From assembly GCF_018531495.1 (NCBI RefSeq), contig NZ_JAHDTI010000005.1, positions 186,001-250,000 on the forward strand: a DNA stretch of 64,000 nucleotides, written 5' to 3'. Every line of letters begins with the position of its first letter. Position 1 is the first letter of the stretch. The notes beneath the pieces are model-generated. The model ran no database searches and was not told the origin of the DNA. It saw only the letters and a list, made by a program, of their open reading frames with translations. A program made the position numbers and the translations under genes. This stretch comes from Nonomuraea sediminis (lineage in GTDB: Bacteria; Actinomycetota; Actinomycetes; Streptosporangiales; Streptosporangiaceae). Below are positions 1-7,733 of this stretch, piece by piece.

Positions 1-982
1 CGCCCGCCGTCGGACCCGCCTGGTTGAGCCGGCCGGCGAAGATGACGCCGGCGACGGCCGCGAGCACGCCCATGTTGACGAAGATCCAGAAGACGATCTG
101 CTTGACCTTGATCCCGGACAGCACCGCGGCCTGCAGGTTGCCGCCGATGGCGTAGATCCGCCGGCCGAACACGGTGCGGTTGGCCATCACCGAGTAGCCG
201 AGCACCAGGGCGGCCAGCAGCACCAGCACCCACGGCAGGTTCTTGAAGCGGGCCAGCTGCACGATCAGGAACAGGATCAGCGCCGCGGCGGCGGCCATCT
301 TGACCACGAACACCGCCACGGAGTCCACCTCCTGGCCGTAACCGCGGCGGGCGCTGCGGGTGCGCCACTGCGCGGCGACCATGCCTGCGACGGCGATCAG
401 CCCGATCAGCAGGCTGAACAGGTCCGCCCCGCCCAGCGGGCCGAGCCCGACGTTGCCCAGGTAGCCGTTGGTGAAGCCGTTGGCCAGCGTGCGGACCGGG
501 TCGGGGAAGGGCCCGATGCCCTGGTTGCCCAGCACGGTCAGGGTGAGCGCGCGGAAGAGCAGCATCCCGGCCAGCGTCACGATGAAGGCGGGGATGCCGA
601 AGTAGGCGATCCAGTATCCCTGCCAGGCGCCGATCAGCCCGCCCGCCACGATCGTGATCACCAGGGCGAGCGGCCACGGCAGCCCCAGGTTCACCATCAG
701 GACCGCGGCCAGCGAGCCCGTCACGGCCACCACCGAGCCCACCGACAGGTCGATGTGCCCGGCGATGATGATCAGGATCATGCCGATGGCCAGGATGAGC
801 ACGTAGGAGTTCTGGACGATGATGTTGGAGATGTTCTGCGGCTGGAGCAGCGCGCCGTCGGTCAGCACCGAGAACAGCACGACGATCAGCGCGAAGGCGA
901 TGTAGATGCCGCTGGAGCGCAGGTTGATCCTCATCCGGGTCGGCCTGCTCGCTGTCTCCCGCCGGATCTCGGTGAGGGTCAT
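1..982 (-). CDS. mmsB: Multiple-monosaccharide ABC transporter permease (partial)
   Basis: Membrane permease of a ribose/xylose-class sugar importer; the C-terminal end lies beyond the left edge. My translation from the ATG at 982 begins MTLTEIRRETASR and continues as alternating hydrophobic helices. It contains the family-typical stretch GHIDLSVGS near residue 70 and FGRRIYAIGGN near residue 285. The start overlaps the stop of the upstream ATPase gene as ATGA, so the two are translationally coupled. It completes a binding protein-ATPase-permease operon of ChvE-GguA-GguB type. The assignment to the multiple-sugar subgroup rests mainly on the neighbouring binding protein; the exact sugar is not readable. 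Confidence 0.9.
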   Translation of the reverse strand, partial: MTLTEIRRETASRPTRMRINLRSSGIYIAFALIVVLFSVLTDGALLQPQNISNIIVQNSYVLILAIGMILIIIAGHIDLSVGSVVAVTGSLAAVLMVNLGLPWPLALVITIVAGGLIGAWQGYWIAYFGIPAFIVTLAGMLLFRALTLTVLGNQGIGPFPDPVRTLANGFTNGYLGNVGLGPLGGADLFSLLIGLIAVAGMVAAQWRTRSARRGYGQEVDSVAVFVVKMAAAAALILFLIVQLARFKNLPWVLVLLAALVLGYSVMANRTVFGRRIYAIGGNLQAAVLSGIKVKQIVFWIFVNMGVLAAVAGVIFAGRLNQAGPTAG

Positions 983-2484
983 CGCGTCGTTCCTTTGGTC
1001 ATGAGGTGCATGAGCCCTTCCTGGGTGGCCTGGCTCCGCGGCACCTCGCCGGTGATGCGGCCCTCGCAGAGGGCGTAGATGCGGTCGCACAGTCCGAGCA
1101 GCTCGGGCAGTTCGGAGGAGATGACCAGCACCGCCCGGCCCTCGTCGGCCAGGCGGTTGATGATCGTGTAGATCTCGTACTTGGCGCCGACGTCGATGCC
1201 CCTGGTGGGCTCGTCCAGGATCAGGACGTCGGGCTCGGTGAGGATCCACTTCGACAGCACGACCTTCTGCTGGTTGCCGCCGCTGAGCTTGCCGACCACG
1301 GCCGACACCGTGGGCGTCTTGATGTTCATGCTCTGGCGGAAGTCCTCGGCGACGCGGTACTCCCTGCCCTCGTCGACCCATCCGCCGCTGAGCGCGGCCG
1401 CGGAGATGTTGCGCTTGACGTCGTCGATGAGGTTGAGCCCGTAGCGCTTGCGGTCCTCGGTGGCGTAGGCGATGCCGTGCCTGATCGCGTCCTGGACGGT
1501 GCGCACCTCGATCGGCCGGCCGTCCTTGACGATCTTGCCGGTGATGTGCGTGCCGTAGCTGCGGCCGAACACGCTCATCGCCAGTTCGGTACGGCCGGCG
1601 CCCATCAACCCGGCCAGGCCGACGATCTCCCCGCGCCGCAGCGACAGGCTCGCCCCGTCGACCACCTTCCTGCCGGGCTGCGACGGGCTGTGGACCGTCC
1701 AGTCCTCGATCCGCAGCACCTCCTCACCGATCTTCGGCTCGTGCGCGGGAAAGCGGTTGTCCAGGGTCCGCCCGACCATCCCGGCGATGATCCGGTTCTC
1801 GCTGATGCCCTCGGCGGGCAGGGTCTCGATCGTCCGCCCGTCGCGGATGATCGTGACGGAGTCGGCGATCGCGATGACCTCGTTGAGCTTGTGCGAGATG
1901 ATCACGCAGGTGATGCCCTCGTCCCGCAGCCCGCGCAGCAGGTCGAGCAGGTGCTCGGAGTCGTCGTCGTTGAGCGCGGCGGTGGGCTCGTCCAGGATGA
2001 GCAGCTTGACGTCCTTGGACAGCGCCTTGGCGATCTCGACGAGCTGCTGCTGGCCGACGCCCAGGTCGGAGACCGTGGTCACCGGGTTCTGGCGCAGGCC
2101 GACGCGCTTCATCAGCTCGCCGGCCGCGTGGTTGGTGCGGTTCCAGTCGATGAAGCCGCGGCTGGCCCGCTCGTTGCCGAGGAAGATGTTCTCCGCGATC
2201 GACAGCTGCGGGCTCAGCGCGAGCTCCTGGTGGATGATCACGATGCCGGCGCGCTCGCTGTCGCGGATGCCGCGGAACTCGCAGCGCCGGCCGTCGAACT
2301 GGATCTCGCCCTCGTAGTCGCCGTGCGGGTAGACGCCCGACAGCACCTTCATGAGCGTCGACTTTCCCGCGCCGTTCTCGCCGCAGATCGCGTGGATCTC
2401 GCCCTCGCGGACCGTCAGGTTGACGTCCTGCAGCGCCTTCACGCCGGGGAAGGTCTTGGTGATCCCGCTCATCCGGAGGATCAC
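979..2484 (-). CDS. mmsA: Multiple-monosaccharide ABC transporter ATP-binding protein
   Basis: Cytoplasmic ATPase of about 501 residues with two fused ABC domains, the usual size for RbsA/XylG/GguA proteins. The first domain has Walker A GENGAGKST (35-43), signature LGVGQQQLVEIAKALS and Walker B LLILDEPTAAL. The second has a degenerate Walker A (GLMGAGRTE near 290), normal for this family, and a canonical signature LSGGNQQKVVLSKWI. The GTG start overlaps the chvE stop as GTGA; an in-frame ATG 12 bases further in (MSGITKTF) is an alternative start. It powers the permease encoded next and takes sugar from the ChvE-like lipoprotein. Confidence 0.93.
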   Translation of the reverse strand: MILRMSGITKTFPGVKALQDVNLTVREGEIHAICGENGAGKSTLMKVLSGVYPHGDYEGEIQFDGRRCEFRGIRDSERAGIVIIHQELALSPQLSIAENIFLGNERASRGFIDWNRTNHAAGELMKRVGLRQNPVTTVSDLGVGQQQLVEIAKALSKDVKLLILDEPTAALNDDDSEHLLDLLRGLRDEGITCVIISHKLNEVIAIADSVTIIRDGRTIETLPAEGISENRIIAGMVGRTLDNRFPAHEPKIGEEVLRIEDWTVHSPSQPGRKVVDGASLSLRRGEIVGLAGLMGAGRTELAMSVFGRSYGTHITGKIVKDGRPIEVRTVQDAIRHGIAYATEDRKRYGLNLIDDVKRNISAAALSGGWVDEGREYRVAEDFRQSMNIKTPTVSAVVGKLSGGNQQKVVLSKWILTEPDVLILDEPTRGIDVGAKYEIYTIINRLADEGRAVLVISSELPELLGLCDRIYALCEGRITGEVPRSQATQEGLMHLMTKGTTR

Positions 2485-3584
2485 TTGATCTGGTCCTCGG
2501 TGTAGTACTTGCCGCCGATGATGACCTGCTCGTAGTTGCTCTTGTCCACGATCACCGGCTCGAGCAGGTAGGACGGCACGACCTTGGTGCCGTTGTCGTA
2601 GTCCTTGGTGTTGTTGACCTCGGGCTTGCTCCCCTTCAGCACGGCGTCGGCCATCTTGACGGTGGTCTCGGCGAGCTGGCGGGTGTCCTTGAAGATCGTG
2701 GAGTACTGCTCGCCCGCCACGATCGACTTCACCGAGGCGAGCTCGGCGTCCTGACCTGTCACGACCGGGTACGGCTGGCCGCTGGTGCCGTAGCCGTTGC
2801 TCTTGAGCGCCGACAGGATGCCGATGGACAGGCCGTCGTAGGGCGAGAGCACGCCGTCGACCTTGGCGCCGCCGCTGTAGGTCTTGGTGAGGATGTCCTC
2901 CATGCGCTTCTGCGCGGTGGCCGGGTCCCAGCGCAGGATGGCCGCGGTCTTGAAGTCGGTCTGGCCGCTCTTGACCTTGATCGTGCCGTCGTCGATCTTC
3001 GGCTTGAGCACCGACATCGCGCCGTTCCAGAAGAAGGTGGCGTTGTTGTCGTCGGGCGAGCCGCCGAACAGTTCGACGTTGTACGGGCCCTTCTTGGCCT
3101 CCAGGCCCTTCAGCAGGGAGGTGGCCTGCTGCACGCCGACCTTGAAGTTGTCGAAGGTGGCGTAGTAGTCGACGTTGGGGCTGTTGCGGATCAGCCGGTC
3201 GTAGGCGATGACCGGGATCTTGTTGTCGGCGGCCTGCTGCAGCTGCGAGGTGATCGCGGTGCCGTCGATGGAGGCGATGATCAGGAGCTTGGCGCCCTTG
3301 GTGATCTGGTTCTCGATCTGGTTGGCCTGGGTGGGGATGTCGTTCTCGGCGTACTGGAGGTCGACCATGTAGCCGAGCTTCTCCAGGCCCGCCTTGACGT
3401 TGTCACCGTCGTGGATCCACCGCTCGGAGGACTTGGTGGGCATGGTGACACCGATCAGGGCGCCGGCGGCGCTCGTGCCGGTGGACGACTGCACGTCCAC
3501 CGTCTTCTGGCTGGATCCGCAGGCGGACATGGCGGCGGCTACCGCGATGGCGGACACGACGCCACCGATTCGTCCCAACCTCAT
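2481..3584 (-). CDS. chvE: Multiple-monosaccharide substrate-binding lipoprotein (ChvE-like)
   Basis: Periplasmic-binding-protein type I, 367 residues, with a lipobox ending at Cys22 (AMSAC), so it is predicted to be membrane-anchored outside the cell. The body starts LIGVTMPTKSSERWIHDGDNV, typical of ChvE/xylose-binding proteins, and TGQDAELASVKSIVAGEQYSTIF is intact. It is first in the operon, with mmsA and mmsB coupled behind it. A promoter and LacI-type palindrome lie 68-96 bases upstream of the start. ChvE relatives bind several aldoses (glucose, galactose, arabinose, xylose); the substrate here is not determined. The neighbouring arabinofuranosidase locus makes arabinose attractive. Confidence 0.92.
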   Translation of the reverse strand: MRLGRIGGVVSAIAVAAAMSACGSSQKTVDVQSSTGTSAAGALIGVTMPTKSSERWIHDGDNVKAGLEKLGYMVDLQYAENDIPTQANQIENQITKGAKLLIIASIDGTAITSQLQQAADNKIPVIAYDRLIRNSPNVDYYATFDNFKVGVQQATSLLKGLEAKKGPYNVELFGGSPDDNNATFFWNGAMSVLKPKIDDGTIKVKSGQTDFKTAAILRWDPATAQKRMEDILTKTYSGGAKVDGVLSPYDGLSIGILSALKSNGYGTSGQPYPVVTGQDAELASVKSIVAGEQYSTIFKDTRQLAETTVKMADAVLKGSKPEVNNTKDYDNGTKVVPSYLLEPVIVDKSNYEQVIIGGKYYTEDQIK

Positions 3585-3651
3585 CGTGGACTCCTAGCGA
3601 AGGGGGTGGTCATTGATCAAGCAGCACGAAGTTCTGCTCGTGTGGAGGAGA

Positions 3652-3680
3652 TTGTTATCGCTAACATTCAGTCGCGTCAA
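3652..3680 (-). promoter_or_regulatory. chvE promoter with LacI-type operator
   Basis: On the minus strand, TTGACG (3675-3680) and TAACAA (3652-3657) are separated by 17 bases. The spacer and -10 region are covered by the 14-base inverted repeat TGTTATCGCTAACA (3653-3666), which has the central CG and TGTTA/TAACA arms of LacI-family operators. A repressor bound here would block RNA polymerase. The repressor gene is not proven: the LacI gene ending at 3707 is nearest, but the one at 11707-12726 has a more similar site in front of it. Confidence 0.6.
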
Positions 3681-3706
3681 TGCGTGAGAAGGTAAAGGCG
3701 GTAGCG

Positions 3707-4708
3707 CTAGTGCGCGGTCGAGTCGCGAATGACGAGCTGGCAGGGCATGCGGTGGACGCCGGGCGTGGCCTTGCCGTCGATGGCCGCGAACAGGTGCTGG
3801 GCGGCGGTGCGGCCCAGGCGTTCGAGGTTCATGTCCACGGTGGTCAGCGCGGGGCGCGTCTCGGCGGACAGCACCTCCCAGTTGTCGTAGCCGACCACCG
3901 CGATGTCGTCGGGCACCCGCCCGCCGCGCTCGCGCACGATCTCCAGCAGCCCGGCCGCTATCTGGTCGCTGCCGCAGAACACCGCGTCGACCTCGGTCTC
4001 GGCCTGCAGCAGCATCTCGGCGGCATGCCTGCCCCAGCGCTGCGACCAGGGCCCCCACAGCGTCTCCCCGGCCTGGGCGATCCCCGCCTCGGCGAGCGCC
4101 ACCCGCACCCCCTCGGCCCTGTCCTGCGCAGCCTGGTAGTGCGGCGGGCCGGTGACGTGGGCGATCCTGCGGCGCCCCATCGCCAGCAGGTGCCGCACCG
4201 CCATCGCGGCGCCGGCCACGTCGTCAGGGACGAAGGAGACGTCCCCGGGGTCCTCGGAGGGACCATAGGCGTAGACGACGGGAACCGGCAGGTCACGGCC
4301 GAGGGGCGGGCGCGGGTTGGTGCTCTCCCCCACCACGATCAGCCCGTCGACCCGGCGCGACAGCAGCGCCCGCAGGTGATGCTGCTCCCTGATGGCATCG
4401 CCCCGGGCGTCGCACAGCAGCACGGCCATCTCCCCGGCGCCGAAGGCGTCCTCGGCGCCGAGCAGCACCGGGATGCCGAAGCGGCCCGCGCTGTCGGAGG
4501 TGAGCAGCCCCACCGTGCGCGTCTGCCCCGACAGCAGCCCCCTGGCCAGCGCGTTCGGCTCGAAGGAGAGCTCGCGGGCGGCGGCGAGGACGCGCTCGCG
4601 GGTCGAGTCGCGCACGTCTCTGCGCCCGTTGAGCGCCTTGGACGCGGTGGCGATGGAGACCCCGGCCAACGAGGCCACGTCGGTGATCGTGGCGCGCCGC
4701 TTCACCAT
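3707..4708 (-). CDS. LacI family transcriptional regulator
   Basis: DNA-binding repressor of 333 residues. The N-terminal LacI helix-turn-helix (about 6-27, ATITDVASLAGVSIATASKAL) is followed by the hinge helix and a periplasmic-binding-like sugar sensor domain that ends MPCQLVIRDSTAH. It diverges from the binding lipoprotein at 4823, with 114 bases between the starts, so control of that arabinoside operon is the simplest reading. It also lies 122 bases upstream of chvE in the same direction and could act there. AAAGGGG precedes the ATG at a suitable distance. The effector sugar is unknown. Confidence 0.9.
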   Translation of the reverse strand: MVKRRATITDVASLAGVSIATASKALNGRRDVRDSTRERVLAAARELSFEPNALARGLLSGQTRTVGLLTSDSAGRFGIPVLLGAEDAFGAGEMAVLLCDARGDAIREQHHLRALLSRRVDGLIVVGESTNPRPPLGRDLPVPVVYAYGPSEDPGDVSFVPDDVAGAAMAVRHLLAMGRRRIAHVTGPPHYQAAQDRAEGVRVALAEAGIAQAGETLWGPWSQRWGRHAAEMLLQAETEVDAVFCGSDQIAAGLLEIVRERGGRVPDDIAVVGYDNWEVLSAETRPALTTVDMNLERLGRTAAQHLFAAIDGKATPGVHRMPCQLVIRDSTAH

Positions 4709-4749
4709 GTATCGAAACCCCTTTCGGACTCAACGGACATTAACACCCA

Positions 4750-4787
4750 TTGACAGGCCTCAACGTTTCTTCTACGTTTCCGAAAAC
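4750..4787 (+). promoter_or_regulatory. Promoter and operator of the arabinoside ABC/GH127 operon
   Basis: TTGACA (4750-4755) and TACGTT (4773-4778) are 17 bases apart, a good sigma-70-type promoter. Two copies of ACGTTTC (4763-4769 and 4774-4780) lie 11 bases apart, about one helical turn. The imperfect inverted repeat GTTTCCGAAAAC (4776-4787), with central CG, overlaps the -10. A second short palindrome, CGAAA-N4-TTTCG (4713-4726), sits at the start of the divergent LacI gene. This arrangement suits autorepression and operon repression by that LacI protein, an inference from position. Confidence 0.5.
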
Positions 4788-4822
4788 CTTTTAGATTCGG
4801 GGCCCCGCCGAAGGAGACAGCG

Positions 4823-6076
4823 ATGATACGACCGCTGGCCGGTATCGCCACCGCGACGATGTTAGCGCTCACAGTCGTGGCCTGCGGAAGCGGCGGCGAG
4901 CCTGCCAAGGGCCCGGTCACGATCACCATGTGGACGCGCGCTGCCACGCAGGCGCAGAGCGAGCGGCTGGTCAAGGCCTACAACGCCGGACACAAGAACC
5001 AGGTGAAGCTGACCGTCATCCCGACCGACAACTACCAGCCGCGCATCGCCGCGGCCGCGGGCGCCAGGCAGTTGCCCGACGTGTTCGCCTCCGACGTCAT
5101 CTTCGTCCCCAACTACACCTCGCAGGGCCTGTTCCTGGACATCACCGACCGCATCGCCAAGCTGCCGTTCAAGGACACGCTCGCCCCCTCCCACATGAAG
5201 CTCGGCACCATGGACGGCAAGCAGTACACGTTGCCGCACACCCTGGATCTGTCGGTCTGGTTCTGGAACAAGGACCTGTACGCCAAGGCCGGACTCGACC
5301 CCGAGAAGGGGCCCACGACGCTCAAGGAGTTCGCCGAGCAGGCCACCACGATCCAGCAGAAGCTGGGCAGCGGCGGCAAGGTGCACGGCACGTTCTTCGG
5401 CGGCAACTGCGGCGGCTGCTACGTCTTCACGTTCTGGCCCTCGGTCTGGGCGGCGGGCGGCCAGGTCATGAACCCCGAGGGCACCACCTCGCTGAACGAC
5501 AGGCCGCCGATGACCGACGTCTTCGCCGTCTACCACGACCTGTACGCCAAGGGCGTGTCCGGCCCCACCACCAAGGAGGAGCAGGGCCCGACCTGGACCG
5601 GCTTCTTCCCCAAGGGTGAGATCGGCGTGATGCCGATGCCGTCGACCACGCTCGGCCTGATGCCCGCCGGCATGAAGATCGGCGTCACCCCGATCGCCGG
5701 CCCCGACGGCGGCGAGTCGACCTTCGTCGGCGGCGACTCGATCGGCATCAGCTCCACCTCGAAGAACGCCGACGCCGCCTGGGACTTCCTGTCCTGGACG
5801 GTCGGCGACGAGGCCCAGGTCGAGGTGATGGCCAAGAACAAGGACGTCCTCGCGCGGACCGACCTTGCCGGCAACAAGTACTCGGCCGCCGATCCCCGCG
5901 TCGTGCTGATCAACTCGCTCGTGGCCAAGGGCCAGACCCCGTACGCGCTGCGGTTCGGGCAGACCTACAACGACCCGCAGGGGCCGTGGCTGCGCCTGGC
6001 CCGCGAGGCGGTGTTCGGCGACCCGGGCAAGCTGCCGCAGCTCAACGCCGAGGTCACGAAATCGCTCCAGCAATGA
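4823..6076 (+). CDS. Extracellular sugar-binding lipoprotein (family 1 SBP)
   Basis: ABC importer binding protein of 417 residues. The lipobox ends at Cys21 (LTVVAC), then a Gly/Ser linker and a bacterial extracellular solute-binding fold with VTITMWTRAATQAQSERLVKAYN. GAAGGAGAC sits a suitable distance before the ATG. Its stop overlaps the next start as ATGA. Two permeases and a GH127 glycosidase follow, so the ligand is probably an arabinofuranosyl-containing oligosaccharide; that substrate call is inference from context, while the protein class is clear. Confidence 0.9.
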   Translation: MIRPLAGIATATMLALTVVACGSGGEPAKGPVTITMWTRAATQAQSERLVKAYNAGHKNQVKLTVIPTDNYQPRIAAAAGARQLPDVFASDVIFVPNYTSQGLFLDITDRIAKLPFKDTLAPSHMKLGTMDGKQYTLPHTLDLSVWFWNKDLYAKAGLDPEKGPTTLKEFAEQATTIQQKLGSGGKVHGTFFGGNCGGCYVFTFWPSVWAAGGQVMNPEGTTSLNDRPPMTDVFAVYHDLYAKGVSGPTTKEEQGPTWTGFFPKGEIGVMPMPSTTLGLMPAGMKIGVTPIAGPDGGESTFVGGDSIGISSTSKNADAAWDFLSWTVGDEAQVEVMAKNKDVLARTDLAGNKYSAADPRVVLINSLVAKGQTPYALRFGQTYNDPQGPWLRLAREAVFGDPGKLPQLNAEVTKSLQQ

Positions 6077-6972
6077 CGCTCACCCCGGCCAGGGCGCCTG
6101 TCTCCGTCTGGCACAGCAGGCGCCTGCAGGGCTGGCTGTTCGCGGCACCGACAGCGGCCATCGTGGGCCTGCTGTTCATCGCGCCGCTGGCGCTGGTGGT
6201 GTGGATGTCGCTGAACCACTGGCCGCTGCTCGGCTCCGCCACGCTCAACGCCCCGGACAACTACGCCAAGATCAGCGACAATCCCCTGTTCCTCGACTCG
6301 GTCGCCTTCACGCTGAAGTACACCGTGATCATCACCGTCCTGTTGTCGGCGCTCGCGCTCGGCCTGGCCCTGCTGGTGCAGGAGCGCAGGCCGGGGGTCG
6401 CCTTCTTCAGGACGGCGTTCTTCCTGCCGGGCGCGGTCGGCTTCGCCGCCGCCGCCCTGCTGTTCTACGGCATGCTCAACAGCGACTTCGGCCCGATCGA
6501 TCCGATGCTGCGGGCGCTGGGCTTTACCCACGAACCCGTCAGGTGGATCGGCACCCCGAACATGGCGCTGTTCTCCACGATCGCGCTGGTGCTGTGGCGC
6601 TTCGCGGGCTTCAACATGCTGATCCTGCTCACGGGCCTGCAGGCGATCCCTGTCGAGGTCTACGAGGCGGCCAGGAGCGACGGCGCCAACCGCCTGCAGA
6701 TCTTCACCAAGATCACGCTCCCGCTGCTGCGGCCCACGATCGCGCTGATGCTGATCCTCAGCATCACCGGCTCGCTGCTGGCCTTCGACCAGTTCTTCAT
6801 CTTCACCAACGGCGGGCCGGACAACAGCACGGTGTCGATGGTGATGGTCATCTACCGCCAGGCGTTCTTCCGTTTCGACCTGGGCGGCGCCGCGGCGCTG
6901 TCGGTGGTGCTGCTGGTGGCGCTCGTCGCGCTCAACGCGCTGCAGATGCGCGTGCTGAGGAGGTCGAATTGA
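6073..6972 (+). CDS. Sugar ABC transporter permease (MalF/UgpA-like)
   Basis: Inner-membrane permease of 299 residues with six predicted helices. The cytoplasmic EAA loop (EAARSDGANRLQIFTKITLPLL, from residue 198) docks the ATPase. The ATG overlaps the lipoprotein stop as ATGA, so I choose it over an upstream in-frame start that would run through the lipoprotein gene. No ATPase gene lies in this operon, as in many actinobacterial CUT1 systems that share one MsiK-type ATPase encoded elsewhere. Confidence 0.9.
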   Translation: MTLTPARAPVSVWHSRRLQGWLFAAPTAAIVGLLFIAPLALVVWMSLNHWPLLGSATLNAPDNYAKISDNPLFLDSVAFTLKYTVIITVLLSALALGLALLVQERRPGVAFFRTAFFLPGAVGFAAAALLFYGMLNSDFGPIDPMLRALGFTHEPVRWIGTPNMALFSTIALVLWRFAGFNMLILLTGLQAIPVEVYEAARSDGANRLQIFTKITLPLLRPTIALMLILSITGSLLAFDQFFIFTNGGPDNSTVSMVMVIYRQAFFRFDLGGAAALSVVLLVALVALNALQMRVLRRSN

Positions 6973-7733
6973 GGTATTGGACCACGGCCGGCGCGTTGGC
7001 CATCCTGTTCCTGTTCCCGCTGGTCTGGAGTGGCTGGGCCTCGCTGGAGGATCCCGGCGACTACGTGCGGATGGCCGGCTTCGGCGAGGGGCTGGGCACC
7101 TACGCCACCAACAGCGTGCTGGTGTCGGCCATGACGGTGGCAGGGACGCTGGCGGTGTCGGCGCTGGGCGGGTACGCCTTCGCCCGCTTCCCCTTCCCCG
7201 GCAGGAACCTGCTGTTCCTGGCCACGCTGGCGATCCTGATGGTGCCCTACGCCACCATCCTGATCCCGCTGTACGTCCTGCTCGGCTACCTCGGCCTGCA
7301 GAACTCCCTGGTGGGCCTGGCGCTGGTGTTCGTCATGTTCCAGTTGCCGTTCGCGCTCTACATGATGCGCAACGCCTTCGAGGCCGTCCCCCGCGAGCTG
7401 GAGGAGGCGGCGCTGGTCGACGGGTGCGGCACCTTCCGCGCCTTCCGCGCGATCCTGTTGCCCGCCGTACGGCCTGCGCTGGTCACCGTCGGGCTGTTCG
7501 CGTTCCTGGCCTCGTGGAACGACTTCTTCGCGCCGCTCATCCTGCTCAACGACGGCTCGTCGTTCACCCTGCCGGTGGCCGTGGTCAGCATGACGCAGCG
7601 CACGTTCGGCGCGATCGACTACGGCATGTTGCAGGCCGGGGTGATGACGATGGCCCTCCCCTGCCTGATCCTCTTCGTCATTCTGCAGCGCCACTACGTG
7701 CGCGGATTCATGTCAGGAGCATTGCGTGGCTAG
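6969..7733 (+). CDS. Sugar ABC transporter permease (MalG/UgpE-like)
   Basis: Second permease subunit, 254 residues, with an N-terminal hydrophobic helix and the conserved EAA loop (EEAALVDGCGTFRAFRAILLP, from residue 145) followed by WNDFFAPLILL. The start is a TTG at 6969, overlapping the upstream stop as TTGA and preceded by AGGAGG at 6958-6963. Longer readings in this frame run inside the first permease gene and are artefacts. It pairs with the MalF-like protein to form the membrane channel. Confidence 0.88.
   Translation: MRYWTTAGALAILFLFPLVWSGWASLEDPGDYVRMAGFGEGLGTYATNSVLVSAMTVAGTLAVSALGGYAFARFPFPGRNLLFLATLAILMVPYATILIPLYVLLGYLGLQNSLVGLALVFVMFQLPFALYMMRNAFEAVPRELEEAALVDGCGTFRAFRAILLPAVRPALVTVGLFAFLASWNDFFAPLILLNDGSSFTLPVAVVSMTQRTFGAIDYGMLQAGVMTMALPCLILFVILQRHYVRGFMSGALRG

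Noticed and set aside
1006..2505. Long plus-strand reading frame opposite mmsA, and similar long frames opposite or out of phase with most genes.
   Set aside because: High GC removes stops from shadow frames. The translations are Arg/Gly/Ala-rich without domains, while the opposite strand carries clear families.
6201..6968. Upstream extension of the second permease.
   Set aside because: It lies inside the first permease gene in another frame; the TTG at 6969 with AGGAGG explains the real start.
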